From the NCBI GenBank assembly GCA_002943765.1, contig PQWQ01000004.1:4402001-4466000 (forward strand): DNA of 64,000 nucleotides. Reading direction: 5' to 3'. Within the stretch, counting starts at the first letter, position 1, and each line of letters starts with the position of its first letter. The translations under genes were made by a program, and so were the position numbers. Source of the DNA: Psoroptes ovis. Taxonomy: Eukaryota; Arthropoda; Arachnida; Sarcoptiformes; Psoroptidae. Shown piece by piece: positions 1 through 10,758 of the stretch. Under the pieces are notes generated by a model. The model saw nothing but the letters and a program-made list of their open reading frames with translations. It was not told the origin of the DNA and ran no database searches.

Positions 1-217
1 CAAACATCGGTCATCGATTAATGTATATTCAAATGACATAATCAAATAATAAATTGAATCTAGTAAATTTTTCTGATAAAATGATACCAAAGATAATTGG
101 GAACAAATATGCAAATTTTTCGGCACCAACATATGTGCTTTCATATAATAACTAGTCATGAAGAGAGATTAATTATTTCAAATGATAATTTATTCAATCA
201 ATAAATCGAGCAAATAC

Positions 218-948
218 CTTTTGGAATTATTCAAACAATTGTCACTGCGAGACACCATCGATGTGGTTTGTATAGAATCTGAATATCGCCATAAATCGCC
301 TAAATAAATGTATAATATCTTCACAATACTTGTGATATCATGTAAATGTTTGTAGAATTTTTTGTCAATTTGGCAGTATTTGTATCGGTTTAATAATGTA
401 ATCAAATTGAATTGATATTTGTTCGTAAGTTGTGCATATATTCCACCAAAATATTCAATTCCTTCATCAATCAATGTCGATATTCGTGAATTATCTTCAC
501 TATTAATTTGATCATTGATCACACTTTTTTGCCGATGATTATGAATATAATTATAAAAACAATGATGCCATGTTTGTTGAAGTAAATTATTGGAATCATT
601 CAAATTATTTAGTAATGAATTTGTGCATAAATTCATAATACCTTTACGTAGTGTTTTGATGTGATTTTCATAGTAATTTACATGTTTATCATTATTCAAT
701 CGTAATTCATAGAGCAAATCTTTCATTTCATTAATTGAACCATTATCGATTGAATCGTTTTTCGCCAATAATTGATGCATAGTATCACGATTCAGCCTAA
801 TAATACCTGCATTTGATTTATTTTCATTTTTATGCTTCGATTTCTGATTCACTACTTCATTCGATAATTGTGGCCGTATCACTGAAAGACCAGAAGGCAA
901 TTTTTCATTTTTGTCCTTATTATTGAATTGATCACCATTATTCATCAT
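218..948 (-). CDS. SMG6: SMG6/EST1A-like nonsense-mediated decay factor, N-terminal part (3' end outside window)
   Basis: SMG5/6/7 proteins act in nonsense-mediated mRNA decay; SMG6 binds UPF1 and carries a C-terminal PIN endonuclease. This piece reads as the start of the 14-3-3-like EST1 domain. The blocks LIDEGIEYFGGIYAQL, NKYQFNL and YIYLGDLWRYSDSI line up with the SMG6 pattern of LLDEG..FF, tyrosine/phenylalanine-rich KFKL, and CxGDxARYRE. A preceding WHHCFY block matches the SMG6 W..AFY helix. The first ATG of the frame is at 948-946; the frame opens at 990 only with TTG, after an in-frame stop. A likely 5'-UTR intron lies at 1069-1013. The exon ends at a consensus donor (AAAAG then GTATTTG) with the last exon base at 218. 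I could not identify the next exon in bases 1-217. The PIN domain and most of the protein lie beyond the left edge. SMG5 or SMG7 is a weaker alternative. Confidence 0.72.
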
Positions 949-1702
949 TTTATCATCAGTCCATTTTATCGTTCTCAAATTGACACTCAAGGATTAATAA
1001 GGTAAATTTTTTCTAATTAAAAACAACAAAAATAATCAGAACAATTTACATTTTTAATTACTTTGTTACCTGAAATTTATTTTCTATCAACATTTTCGAT
1101 TTGTTTACAAAAATATTCTCCACATATAATTGTGCCACTTACTTAAATAAAGAAAATTGATTTTGATTGTTCAAACAGCATTGAAATTAGTTGAAATTTT
1201 AGTAAATCAACATGAAATAATCAATTTCGACGATTATTCTCCAATTTTGGAGTGTGAGGAAAAATTTTCCCAATTCATATTGATTTAAACCAGAGCTTAG
1301 ACCATGGTCTCTTAAACTGATTCTAAATGGTAAAAAGACTGAATTTTCGGTTGTAGATGATTTGAGAAAAAAGTCAGATATGCAGTCATTCATTGGTACT
1401 GAATTCAACATACCGGAGCAATGATGCTTAATATATAAATATGTATGTCAAAAAGAAAATTGATCATTAACATGTTACTGGATGCACACAAGCATATATA
1501 TAAATATGAATGCAAGAATTCACAGAATCGTGATTCAAGATTTTGGCATCAGTTAAGCATGATCCACAAAAAAAATGATGCTTGCACTGGTAAACTTAAC
1601 AAAATGATATATAATGGTATGTGAATTTATATATATAAACATTATTATGATGATATTCTAATTATTAAATTGCATTATCCCATTTTATATTTTATTTATT
1701 TA
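949..1702. other. Divergent intergenic region between SMG6-like and NALF-like genes
   Basis: This 750-base stretch separates two genes transcribed away from each other and presumably holds both promoters. It contains the probable SMG6 leader intron. It also has a 70-codon minus-strand frame (1411-1199) that begins with ATG, has fairly coding-like codons, and matches no family I recognise. I see no clear TATA box or other nameable regulatory site. Confidence 0.4.
1013..1069 (-). other. Probable 5'-UTR intron of the SMG6-like gene
   Basis: On the minus strand a donor (TTTCAG then GTAACA) and a pyrimidine-rich acceptor (GTTTTTAATTAG) bracket 57 bases, the size typical of introns here. The exon before it holds a short ATG frame (MLIENKFQ) that does not join in frame to the SMG6 coding sequence. 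It would therefore be a non-coding leader exon. Inference from splice consensus only. Confidence 0.35.
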
Positions 1703-4021
1703 ATGATGTTTGCGATGAAAAATTCGACAACGATACCTTTGAAATCAACAATAATGATTATGATAAAAATAATTTTGATTATTTTGATCGAAAATAAATT
1801 ATTAATCATGAAAACGATAGCAAATGAATGGCCATTAAGATTCCATAATAGTCCATGGTTACATAAAGAATTTATGATCAATAATTATGACAATGATCAA
1901 TCGATGAATATTCATACAGATAATAATGAATTTGATGATTTTGACCAAACCATTTATTATGACAATAATAATGATGATTTCAGTATAAATAATAATAATA
2001 ATAACATTGATATGGCGCATAAACAAATTGATAGTTGTGATGATCAAGATGGTGATGGCTGTAATCGTTGTTTTCAACCATCCATTCATTGTCAACGTAA
2101 ATTTAAACATCTTAAACAAGCAATCAATGCAGATACTGAACAAATCGAAAGTTTAACTGTGGATGAATTGATGAGCATTTCTCGTGTGGAACGTGTCGCC
2201 AAACAAGAAAATCGACAGACAATGACATTTCAACGTTGTTTGTTTATAAATGAAACACTAATCAATGATATTTGTCATCCAGATAATCAACAAATACGCA
2301 AAGAGTTGTTGGAAAATTTACATTTACGATCTTGTAGAAGATTTTCAATTGAACGAAGTCTGAGCAAACATTTATATTCATCGGTCATCAACACAACTGA
2401 ATGTTCATCAATATTGAAAGAATTATTATTATTAGACAATCTTGTCGAACAGTTAGCTTGTGAATATGAATCCATATTGAATCGTTATGATTGCCACTCA
2501 AATTGGTCTGTCGTATGGACATGTTTGGATTGTAGATTAGCTTATAGAGATTGGCTTTGTTCAGTAATAATCCCTTATCATTTGAATGGCAATCTGATAA
2601 AACCATGTCAAAGTGTTTGTGAACAAGTGGAACAAAAATGTCCTCATTTACATCCTTATGGCAAAGGCCAATATGCTGGCGAACCAGTGTTTCTCTGCAT
2701 TGATCCAAATATACCGTTTAATAAAGACATAACGCCTAATATACCGTTCGGTGATCAGGGTCAATGCTATACTCTTTGTGATTTAGAGCCATGTTACAAT
2801 GATCAAAATGAAGCACCTAATCTGAATTGCATCACAAAATCCAAACAGCCATCAATTGATATTAATGATCAGAATGAATTCATTGAACAATTCAATCAAA
2901 AGACAGCGCTTGATTACAGTGCAGAACAATTCGATGATTCATTCATTACGACTGAAATGGAAATGATTGATGAACATATTTTTGAAGATCAGCAAACTAC
3001 TGAATTCACATTTCCATCAACCATTTCAAGTGAACAGTTCGATTTGAATGATAATTATTTTGATGCACAAATATTCACAAGTACAATGACAACCAAGGAT
3101 AAATCTGATAACACAAGTCCAGCGGCAACAGTCTCATCAACCGATTCAACAGTGTCGAGCACAATTCGAACTAAAGATAGATTAAGGAAAACTGATACAC
3201 ATAAAATTGATAATATGAACACATCTTCAACAATGACCAGCACTACAAGTGCAATCGATCAAACAACAAATGTTGAATGGATAGATGAAGATGATTATAT
3301 TGTATCATCATTACAAAATGATGATCCTAATCGATTGCAATCAATCCACGCTGAACAACAAGTCGTCGATTCTATGTTAGCAGCTGAAATGCTCGAACAA
3401 TACAAAAATATGATCACTTCTAATCAAACAGATGACGATATTAATAAATCAATGCTCACGACAACGACCGTTGTTCCATCAACAATTGATCAACAAGATA
3501 TTTATAATAATGCATTAACATATTCAACAACAAGCAATCCATTCGATTTGGACAATCTGGAAGCGAATTCCAATGAACAGCAGCAGCAATTCAATGAAGA
3601 GCTTAAACAATTTTTCGAATCAAACAGTAAACAATGGACAACACTTGCCTCAACTGATGCTAAAGTAAACAACAAACAAGCAACTTCTCCATTTACAACT
3701 ACAGAATCAGCTGTGTCGCCTACAACAACGAACAACATGGTAAAATGGAATGAAACGGATCGATTGTCGAATGTATCCAACTCTATGAACACTAATCACT
3801 TGTATAGACATTACAATAGCCGTAAAAAAGATAAACAACAAGTATTCAAATTGATAAATGACACAAATAGAATTTCTATGAAAAATTCTCAACGATCGAT
3901 CAGGGCTGCAATGGAAACAAATTTGAAATCGTCGAATCATTCATTAATGATGGACAGTGGAATGATGATTCATTTATTGATTATTATTCAAATAATTCAT
4001 ATATATAGAATGCAATTGTAA
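1703..4021 (+). CDS. NALF1: NALCN channel auxiliary factor (NALF/FAM155, NLF-1 homolog)
   Basis: NALF/FAM155/NLF-1 proteins are ER/plasma-membrane partners needed to fold, deliver and gate the sodium-leak channel NALCN; fungal Mid1 is a distant relative. The predicted protein is 772 residues from the ATG at 1703 (the open frame starts at 1670 only with TTG). A hydrophobic N-terminal segment (about residues 15-35) is followed by an Asn/Asp-rich stretch. The cysteine-rich domain spans about residues 110-370. Its C-terminal half carries the diagnostic pattern: DCHSNWSVVWTCLDC, YRDWLCSVIIP, KPCQSVCEQVEQKCP and YAGEPVFLCIDP. A long Ser/Thr-rich tail follows, and the last about 19 residues are hydrophobic, fitting the second membrane segment of the family. 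The gene is intronless, unlike most neighbours. The stop codon sits inside a donor-like GTAAGT (4018-4023), so an extra spliced 3' exon cannot be excluded. Its last 38 bases overlap the end of the opposing SLC41 gene. Confidence 0.82.
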   Translation: MMFAMKNSTTIPLKSTIMIMIKIILIILIENKLLIMKTIANEWPLRFHNSPWLHKEFMINNYDNDQSMNIHTDNNEFDDFDQTIYYDNNNDDFSINNNNNNIDMAHKQIDSCDDQDGDGCNRCFQPSIHCQRKFKHLKQAINADTEQIESLTVDELMSISRVERVAKQENRQTMTFQRCLFINETLINDICHPDNQQIRKELLENLHLRSCRRFSIERSLSKHLYSSVINTTECSSILKELLLLDNLVEQLACEYESILNRYDCHSNWSVVWTCLDCRLAYRDWLCSVIIPYHLNGNLIKPCQSVCEQVEQKCPHLHPYGKGQYAGEPVFLCIDPNIPFNKDITPNIPFGDQGQCYTLCDLEPCYNDQNEAPNLNCITKSKQPSIDINDQNEFIEQFNQKTALDYSAEQFDDSFITTEMEMIDEHIFEDQQTTEFTFPSTISSEQFDLNDNYFDAQIFTSTMTTKDKSDNTSPAATVSSTDSTVSSTIRTKDRLRKTDTHKIDNMNTSSTMTSTTSAIDQTTNVEWIDEDDYIVSSLQNDDPNRLQSIHAEQQVVDSMLAAEMLEQYKNMITSNQTDDDINKSMLTTTTVVPSTIDQQDIYNNALTYSTTSNPFDLDNLEANSNEQQQQFNEELKQFFESNSKQWTTLASTDAKVNNKQATSPFTTTESAVSPTTTNNMVKWNETDRLSNVSNSMNTNHLYRHYNSRKKDKQQVFKLINDTNRISMKNSQRSIRAAMETNLKSSNHSLMMDSGMMIHLLIIIQIIHIYRMQL

Positions 4022-5687
4022 GTAAAATTGTGCCAAATAAATCACCAATCGATGTTAAATATGGTATACAACAATCATCTGGATTATGTCCTTTAGTCCA
4101 TAATATAATTATGATAAAATTGGTTAAATACAATAATATATAAACCTGTATCAATGTTGAGATCAAAAATGATGCTAATAATAATGATACATTGTTGACA
4201 TCTGAATATTGATGTAGATGATTGATTAATATGAAAAACATTGTATGAAATGGTATCACAACCGATAATAGTGTTTGACAACATTTACAGTGTTCATCTA
4301 CAAATGAGGAAAAGAAAATGATAATTAGTTATTGTTTTTTGATATTAAATTGATAATTTATTTGTTTCAAACCAGTTCCAATAAAATATGTGAATATTTG
4401 TTTATTTTTATTTTTCATTTGTTCAATTAGATCAGTTAATTGTTCATTCAAATCATTTGCACGTAACATATGCAAATATGATGATAATTTCGATGCCTGT
4501 ATCGATGCTAAATTGCCAGCAAATCCATTCACCAATGGCTGATATAATGTTATGTTCTTGAAGCGTAATACGCAATAACTCAATATAAAACCACTCGAAC
4601 TTGATATTAACATTGCACTGAGCATAGGTATCCAAGTGTTAATATTCAATGATGATGATAACCGTAAATGTTTAACATTTATATCATAATGATAATTGGC
4701 CAACCATTTCACTGATGATAAACTAATCAGGATAATAGCAATCATTAATGAACAATAATCATCTAATGGATCGAATGTGAAATTTTAAAGAATATTGATT
4801 TATGCAAAAATCGATCAATAACAAACCGATTAGCGAATAGAAAATTGATGAAAAGCAATATAAAATAAGTAAAGTGACTAAATCACCTAAGGCTGCTGCT
4901 ATTGGTGTGGCCACATTGTCTGGATTGATATTGTGTTTGATTGTCATACAAATAACGATTATCATGATGGTCGCTAATTAAAATTATTGAATTATTAACT
5001 AGTTAATCATTTATAATCCTTTTGAATGTTGAATAAACTAATTAGCAATTTATTACCAAGCAAAAGACTAGTCAACGATGCTGTTACGATGCTTGTTGCA
5101 CAAAGCATCACAATTCGCTTCATATCGATGATAACGGTTAGATTACCAGCAAATAAGCTTTGAATTATGCTTACAACGATTGCAAATATTGCGGCTGCAA
5201 AACCAATCACAATCGATTGACACTTAGAATTGAGAAATAATGAAAAAATTATTCCAATCAAATCATATTTAATTTCAAATAAAAACCTGTACTAATGCAA
5301 TGTTCGATTGAAATATTTTCATTTGATTTTGTTCGTTCAATTGTCCACAATTAGCCAACGATGATAAACGACTTGTCATTGTCATTTCAATATTGCCTTT
5401 TAGTCCTAATAAAGCCGGTAATAAAATATAAATTTCACTCATCTCAACGAAAACAACAGATGTCTGTGTAAACAAAATGAACAATCAAAATGGGTTGAAA
5501 TCTGATTGAATTTCGCTACCTTGATTTGATCGAGTAAAATACCAGCAGCTACCATTCCAAAACCAGCGATCAATAATGGCAATGATATTTCACTCAATAT
5601 TTTCAAATAATTTTCATCTTTCGGTGCTTTATGGCTGATGCATTTAGAGTGGTCATTTTCATAACTCTTTGCATTTATTTGAGACAT
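3984..5687 (-). CDS. SLC41A: SLC41-family magnesium transporter (MgtE-like), six exons
   Basis: SLC41 proteins are plasma- or organelle-membrane Mg2+ carriers (Na+/Mg2+ exchange for SLC41A1) related to bacterial MgtE. Exons by hand: 5687-5520, 5463-5287, 5222-5057, 4973-4827, 4762-4373, 4297-3984. Introns are 56-83 bp with GT-AG ends and the phases close, giving 453 residues (human SLC41A1 has 513). The two MgtE half-repeats are plain. The first has [15 protein letters not shown] [20 protein letters not shown] and [18 protein letters not shown]. The second has [16 protein letters not shown] and [15 protein letters not shown]. About ten hydrophobic segments are present. The ATG at 5687 opens the first exon. 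The gene is head to head with beta-glucuronidase (436 bp apart) and its coding end overlaps the opposing NALF gene by 38 bp. Which paralog (A1, A2 or A3) it is cannot be told by eye. Confidence 0.9.
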
Positions 5688-6123
5688 CTTTGGAAATTTT
5701 TAATTTATTGATTCAAATAAGATTTACGATTTGATTGTGTTTGACTTTTGAAAAAATGTCACTTTCATCTATTTTTGACAATTAAAATATGTTTAATCAT
5801 AAAATGATAATTGATAATCTCATCAATACATCAATTAATATCTAATATAAACAATAATGCACAAATTCGACACCATCTATTGTTGCTGATTGGTAAACAA
5901 AAAATCAAGATTTTCTAAAATAAACAAACCTATCATTCAAATGATGATCAGCTACGATATTTCGTTCAATTTGACAATCATAATCAAAATCAAACAATCA
6001 ATTATAATCAGTCAAAAATGAATGAACAAAATTTTCAAAATTATGCTCAAAATATCAATCAGCTCATTATTCGTTGGCTATTTGAACGATCACTGATCTA
6101 CGAATACGAATAAATAGAAAAAA
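5688..6123. other. Shared head-to-head promoter interval, SLC41 / beta-glucuronidase
   Basis: 436 bases lie between two divergently transcribed start codons. The sequence is AT-rich without coding potential. I see no canonical TATA element that can be placed with confidence; the spacing suggests a bidirectional promoter. Inference from gene arrangement. Confidence 0.4.
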
Positions 6124-8194
6124 ATGAAATATTTGAATCGTATATTGAATTCAGGATTGATATTGTTGACAGTAATCAGTTTAACTAAATCAGAAAAATC
6201 GATTGATTCGTTATCAATTTATCCGATTGAAAGTGAAACGCGTCAAACACTGTCATTGGATGGTATTTGGCTATTTCGTATAACAAATTATTCATTACAG
6301 GATAATCTCTATGGTTTTCATCATGAATGGTACAATAAATCATTAGATATTGTATGTCTACTTGATCTTTATTCAAATCACTCATCAATTTTTCCATTTG
6401 ATTCCATTAATCTAGATTGATAATAATTATATTCGAATGCCAATACCATCATCATTCAATGATATCACAGAAAATCGTGATATACGTGATTTTGTTGGTT
6501 GGTCATGGTATAATCGGCAATTTTTTTTGCCACCAAATTTCAAATCATCTGACCTCGATATTCTAATACGTTTTGGTTCGATCAATTATGAAGCGATTGT
6601 TTGGATTAATGGTCATCATTTGATCAATCATACAGGTGGACATTTACCATTTCAAACGATTATCGATGAGAAATATTTAAATTTAAATCAAGTGAATCGA
6701 ATATCGATTGCATGTAATAATCAATTATCATCAAATACTGTGCCGCAAGGTTCATATAAAATTGATTATGATACACGTTTTGATCCTAAAAGAAAATTAA
6801 TCGAACCAAGATTTGAATTTGATTTTTTCCATTATGCTGGCATACAACGATCAATTTTATTGTATTTAATTCCAAAAATTCGTATCATTGATGTCAGTTT
6901 GATCACAGATTTTGATGCTACTAAAGAATTGGCTATAATTTATTTCAATATTTCGATCAATAACCAAAATGAATTCACATTAAAATTGGAAATATTTGAT
7001 GCTCATCGTGAACTAATAGGCTATTCAATTTTCCATGAGAATATGAATGGACATTATTCGGGTAATTTGACCATATCACCATTTCAATTATGGTGGCCTT
7101 ATACAATGCATGCTAACCCTGGTTATCTTTATACATTGAAAATTTGTTTGTTCAATCATAAGCAATTGGATTCATTGTTAGACTGTTATTATCAAAAATT
7201 TGGCATCAGAACCATTCGTATTGAAAATGATCGATTTTTAGTGAACAATGAACAATTCTATTTTCGAGGCTTTGGTAAACATGAAGAATATGATATTCGT
7301 GGCCGAGTTTTAGATCCAGTTATGATATTAAAAGATTTTAATCTTATTAAATGGACAGGTGCTAATTCTTTTCGTACTAGTCACTATCCATATTCCGAAC
7401 AAGTAATGGATGAAGCTGATGCTCAAGGTATTGCTGTGATTGAAGAATGTCCAGCTGTTTCATTAAGATCATTCAATGATGTACTCTTGAAACAGCATGC
7501 TCAAACAATCAAAGAAATGATTGAAAGAGATAAAAATCGACCATCAGTGTTTATGTGGTCGATTGCCAACGAAGCTTCTTCGAACAAAAAAGAATCACAA
7601 TCATATTTCAAGCAAATAACAGCCTTACCTAAATATTTTGACCCTCAAAAACGACCTGTGACAGCAGCAATCAATCAAAATCCGAACGAAGATTATTTGT
7701 CTCCAATGATTGATGTGATTATGATTAATCGATATTATGGTTGGTATCGAAATACTGGTTTCCCACAAATCATTCGTGAATATTTGTACAAGGCAATCGC
7801 TGAATTTCATGACAAATTCAAAAAACCAATCATGATATCTGAGTATGGTGCTGATGCCATTAATGGTATGACTATGGAGCCTAGTCTAGTGTTCACTGAA
7901 GATTATCACTCAGAATTATTGATAGAAACACATTCAGCTTTTGATCAGCTACGACATAGTCATCGATTTTTCATTGGTGAACATATTTGGAATTTTGCTG
8001 ACTTTATGACAGAACAATCTTTGACCAGAGTGGTGGGCAATAAAAAAGGTATTTTCACCCGCCAACGACAACCAAAACCATCGGCCAGAATAATAAGATG
8101 TCGCTATTGGCAATTAGTAAATCAAACTGGTCAATATTTTGATGCAAAACAAGCGCAAGGCTTTAGTTATTGCCCTAAAGTTATCTTTTTCTGA
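6124..8194 (+). CDS. GUSB: Beta-glucuronidase (glycoside hydrolase family 2), two exons
   Basis: A lysosomal or secreted GH2 enzyme that removes beta-D-glucuronic acid from glycosaminoglycans and conjugates. Exons are 6124-6351 and 6416-8194, joined by a 64-bp phase-0 intron (GTATGT to TAATCTAG). They give 668 residues, close to human GUSB (651). A signal peptide is visible at residues 1-23 (MKYLNRILNSGLILLTVISL). The join restores the family sequence NNYIRMPIPSSFNDI. Next come FVGWSWYNRQFFLP (sugar-binding domain), FYFRGFGKHE, and the TIM barrel. The acid/base Glu is in WSIANEAS (about residue 462). The nucleophile Glu is in ISEYGADAINGM (about residue 552). NRYYGWY supplies the conserved Tyr. 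Several N-glycosylation sites are present. All catalytic residues are intact, so activity is expected. A poly(A) signal lies at 8255-8260. The close tail-to-tail neighbour is ACOX3, 153 bp away. Confidence 0.95.
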
Positions 8195-8254
8195 TCTTTA
8201 ATTTCGAATTGATATTAAAAAATAGTTTATAAAAATTCCAATCGATTAATTATA

Positions 8255-8260
8255 AATAAA
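8255..8260 (+). terminator. Poly(A) signal AATAAA for beta-glucuronidase
   Basis: A canonical hexamer 61 bases after the stop codon, in the short interval before the opposing ACOX3 gene. AATAAA is common by chance in such AT-rich sequence, so position is the main support. Confidence 0.4.
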
Positions 8261-8347
8261 AATAGAATTTTACAAACAAAAATTTAACATAAAACTAAAC
8301 TCCATAATTAATAATTCAAATATTAAAAGTATCATTTTGATTTCGAA

Positions 8348-9109
8348 TCAAAGTTTAGCTCCATTATTATTATGATCGACAACAGGTTGAATGGATGAAA
8401 CATTCGGTTTATTATCGGTGAATTCTTTCCACCAATCAACACGTTCGAATGCTTTTTTATTCATTGTCATTGCATTATAAATATGACGATAAATATCACC
8501 ATCAGAATAGCCCAACACTGAGTTGAGAATATAATCTGGCGGTGCAATCGCATCGACAATAGAAACTGCATCTGGTTTTAATGACTCGCATAAATTCAAA
8601 ATTGATGAACGAACTAAACGATTTGCTTCAGCACAATTGTAATAACCACTTTCATATAAAATTGATGAATGAGCATCCAAAGACCACAAACCATACAAGA
8701 TGCCCATTCGCTCTAGCACATTACGTACACCAATGGATAAATCTTCAGCCAATTCTTCATCTAAAAATTTTTTGTAACGTACCATGATAAAATGTTCGAT
8801 GAATGCAAATGACAACGAACGACAATAATAAATCTAAATGAATTAAATGATGTCAATCAAATGTTTACATTATGGCAATGCTTGACTTACCTGAGAATTA
8901 GAACGTGCCACGAATAAGTCCCCATTGGATTTTTCCAATTGTTCCTTCAATTTATCCACTGAACGTAGTAATAAATAAGAGACCAAAAAACGATATGTTC
9001 GAATTATGAAATCATAATCACAAACATTTTGTGATGCATCAAAATGTAATTGTTTGATGTTATCTTCGATCGTATTCAAGAATTCGATTGAACCCATTTG
9101 AGAGTTGAA

Positions 9110-9175
<66 letters not shown>

Positions 9176-10758
9176 GACATCATCTTTGATCAAGATGTCA
9201 TCTGAATCTTGATTGATACTAAGATGTTTTTCATATTTGCTTATCAAGTAATTACTTGTTTGCATTTGTAATACATTATTATCGCCTTCATATGTATTAT
9301 TGGCATCATGATCATCACGTAATTCGCCAAAACGTGAAGCAGCTAAATATCCATGGCCACCACAAGCTTCTCGACATTCTTGTATCGTATCTCGACATAA
9401 CCAGCCTGATATTGGTTTAGCTGCACATGCAACTGCATGAATTTCTTGACCTAATTCCGATAGTGAAGGTGAACTTGTACCAAATAATACGGCTACTTGA
9501 AAATTAAGGAAATCTCTAAGAAATGATTGACAGAATATGTCCAACACACAAGTGGCCGCCAAATATGGAAATAGACGCCACTGCTGCATTTGATATTCGA
9601 TTACAGGCCATTCGATTTCTGGTTTACTTTGAGGTCCGAATTGACGTCTTGCAGCCGAATATCGGATACCGATTGTGATGGCTGTTCTCATGTTTGCCAC
9701 TGATATGGACAATATGCCTACACGTCCCATGGATAATGTGCCCAGAGTTATACCGGTTCGATGTTTTTTATCTTTGATTGTTGTCACGTAATCGCCAGAA
9801 GCATCAATGTCCCCAGTTCGATTCATCAGACTGCTTTTTGCGATTCTGAATCAAAGAACAATTAGTTAGAGCATTCATCAGTCAATTAAATCAAACACAA
9901 TACAAACCGATAGTTTTGGAATGAAGCAAAACCATTGTCCAAACCATTGAGACCGATTTTAGGCCCCATATCTCCAATAGTTACACCTGGATATGGTAAT
10001 AATGTCTTGGGATCACGTATGGGCACAATGAATGCACTTAGACCATGGTTGCGACCATTAACGTAGAGTTGAGCAAATGTAACTGCATGTGTGGCTGTTT
10101 GTCCTAAATTGCCTGACCAAACTTTGCTTGATTCAAAATTTGGTGTATTCAAAATAAATTCCTGTGTATCGTGATCAAAATCAGCTCTGGTTCCCATTGC
10201 TTTAGTGTTGGAACCATGTGATAATTCAGTCAAAGCAAAACATCCAATAGCATCGAAATTGAGCATTTGATCTAATATTGCTAAATGACGACTTGAGCCA
10301 GCACCACGTAAACTGATAGTGACGAATTCGCGAGCTAAAAATTGCTTAGCTGATAATGACCAGTCGTATTGGCCTAATGCATTATACAATTGTTGAGTCA
10401 GTAATGGATTTTGAATGAATTCATCGTCAGGCAGTAGACTATACTCAGCTAATCGTTTCATACGTTTGAATGTGATTTCACGTTTTTGTTCGCGAGTCAA
10501 TTCTTCGATTGGTGATCGCTTGAATATTGGATCATTTTCTAATGTACGAAATATTCGATTATGGAATTTGATCACCTGTTCACCATCAATAACTAGTTTC
10601 AAATCACGCCAATCAAATGATGAACATTCTCTGTATGCTGTCAGTGGACAATTTTTAGGCAATGATGGCATCATATTTTCAATTTGTTCATCACTCATAT
10701 CAGATTTACGGCCATGTCGCACAGTAATTTTCAATAAACTATTATCGATGTCCATCAT
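8348..10758 (-). CDS. ACOX3: Peroxisomal acyl-CoA oxidase 3 (pristanoyl-CoA oxidase), three exons
   Basis: A flavoenzyme that oxidises acyl-CoA to trans-2-enoyl-CoA with H2O2 release, the first step of peroxisomal beta-oxidation; ACOX3 prefers branched chains. Exons 10758-9908, 9845-8891 and 8833-8348 (introns 62 and 57 bp) give 763 residues. Shared blocks with ACOX3 include FGCFALTELSHGSN (here IGCFALTELSHGSNTKAMGT), DPKTLLPYPGV, GLNGLDNGFASF, RRQFGP, YPMQQWRL-like YQMQQWRLFPYLAA, CREACGGHGYLA, and TYEGDNNVL with the catalytic base Glu (codon 9289-9287). Also shared are VDVIAPPD-like VDAIAPPDY and the C-terminal DNKP block. The protein ends in AKL, a peroxisomal PTS1-type tripeptide. It is about 60 residues longer than human ACOX3, mainly because an (AAT)n tract adds over 20 consecutive Asn between TYEGDNN and the C-terminal domain. 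The ATG pair at 10758 was chosen as the start; ACOX1 is less likely. Confidence 0.94.
9110..9175 (-). repeat. In-frame (ATT/AAT)n microsatellite coding poly-Asn in ACOX3
   Basis: About 22 uninterrupted trinucleotide units within exon 2 of ACOX3, read as AAT codons (Asn) on the minus strand. It sits in a non-conserved linker after the catalytic-Glu segment. Length differences between individuals would change the protein without a frameshift. Confidence 0.95.

Noticed and set aside
1..217. Search for the next SMG6 exon
   Set aside because: Candidate acceptors near positions 60 and 74 (minus strand) lead to early stops in the required phase, so no exon is called.
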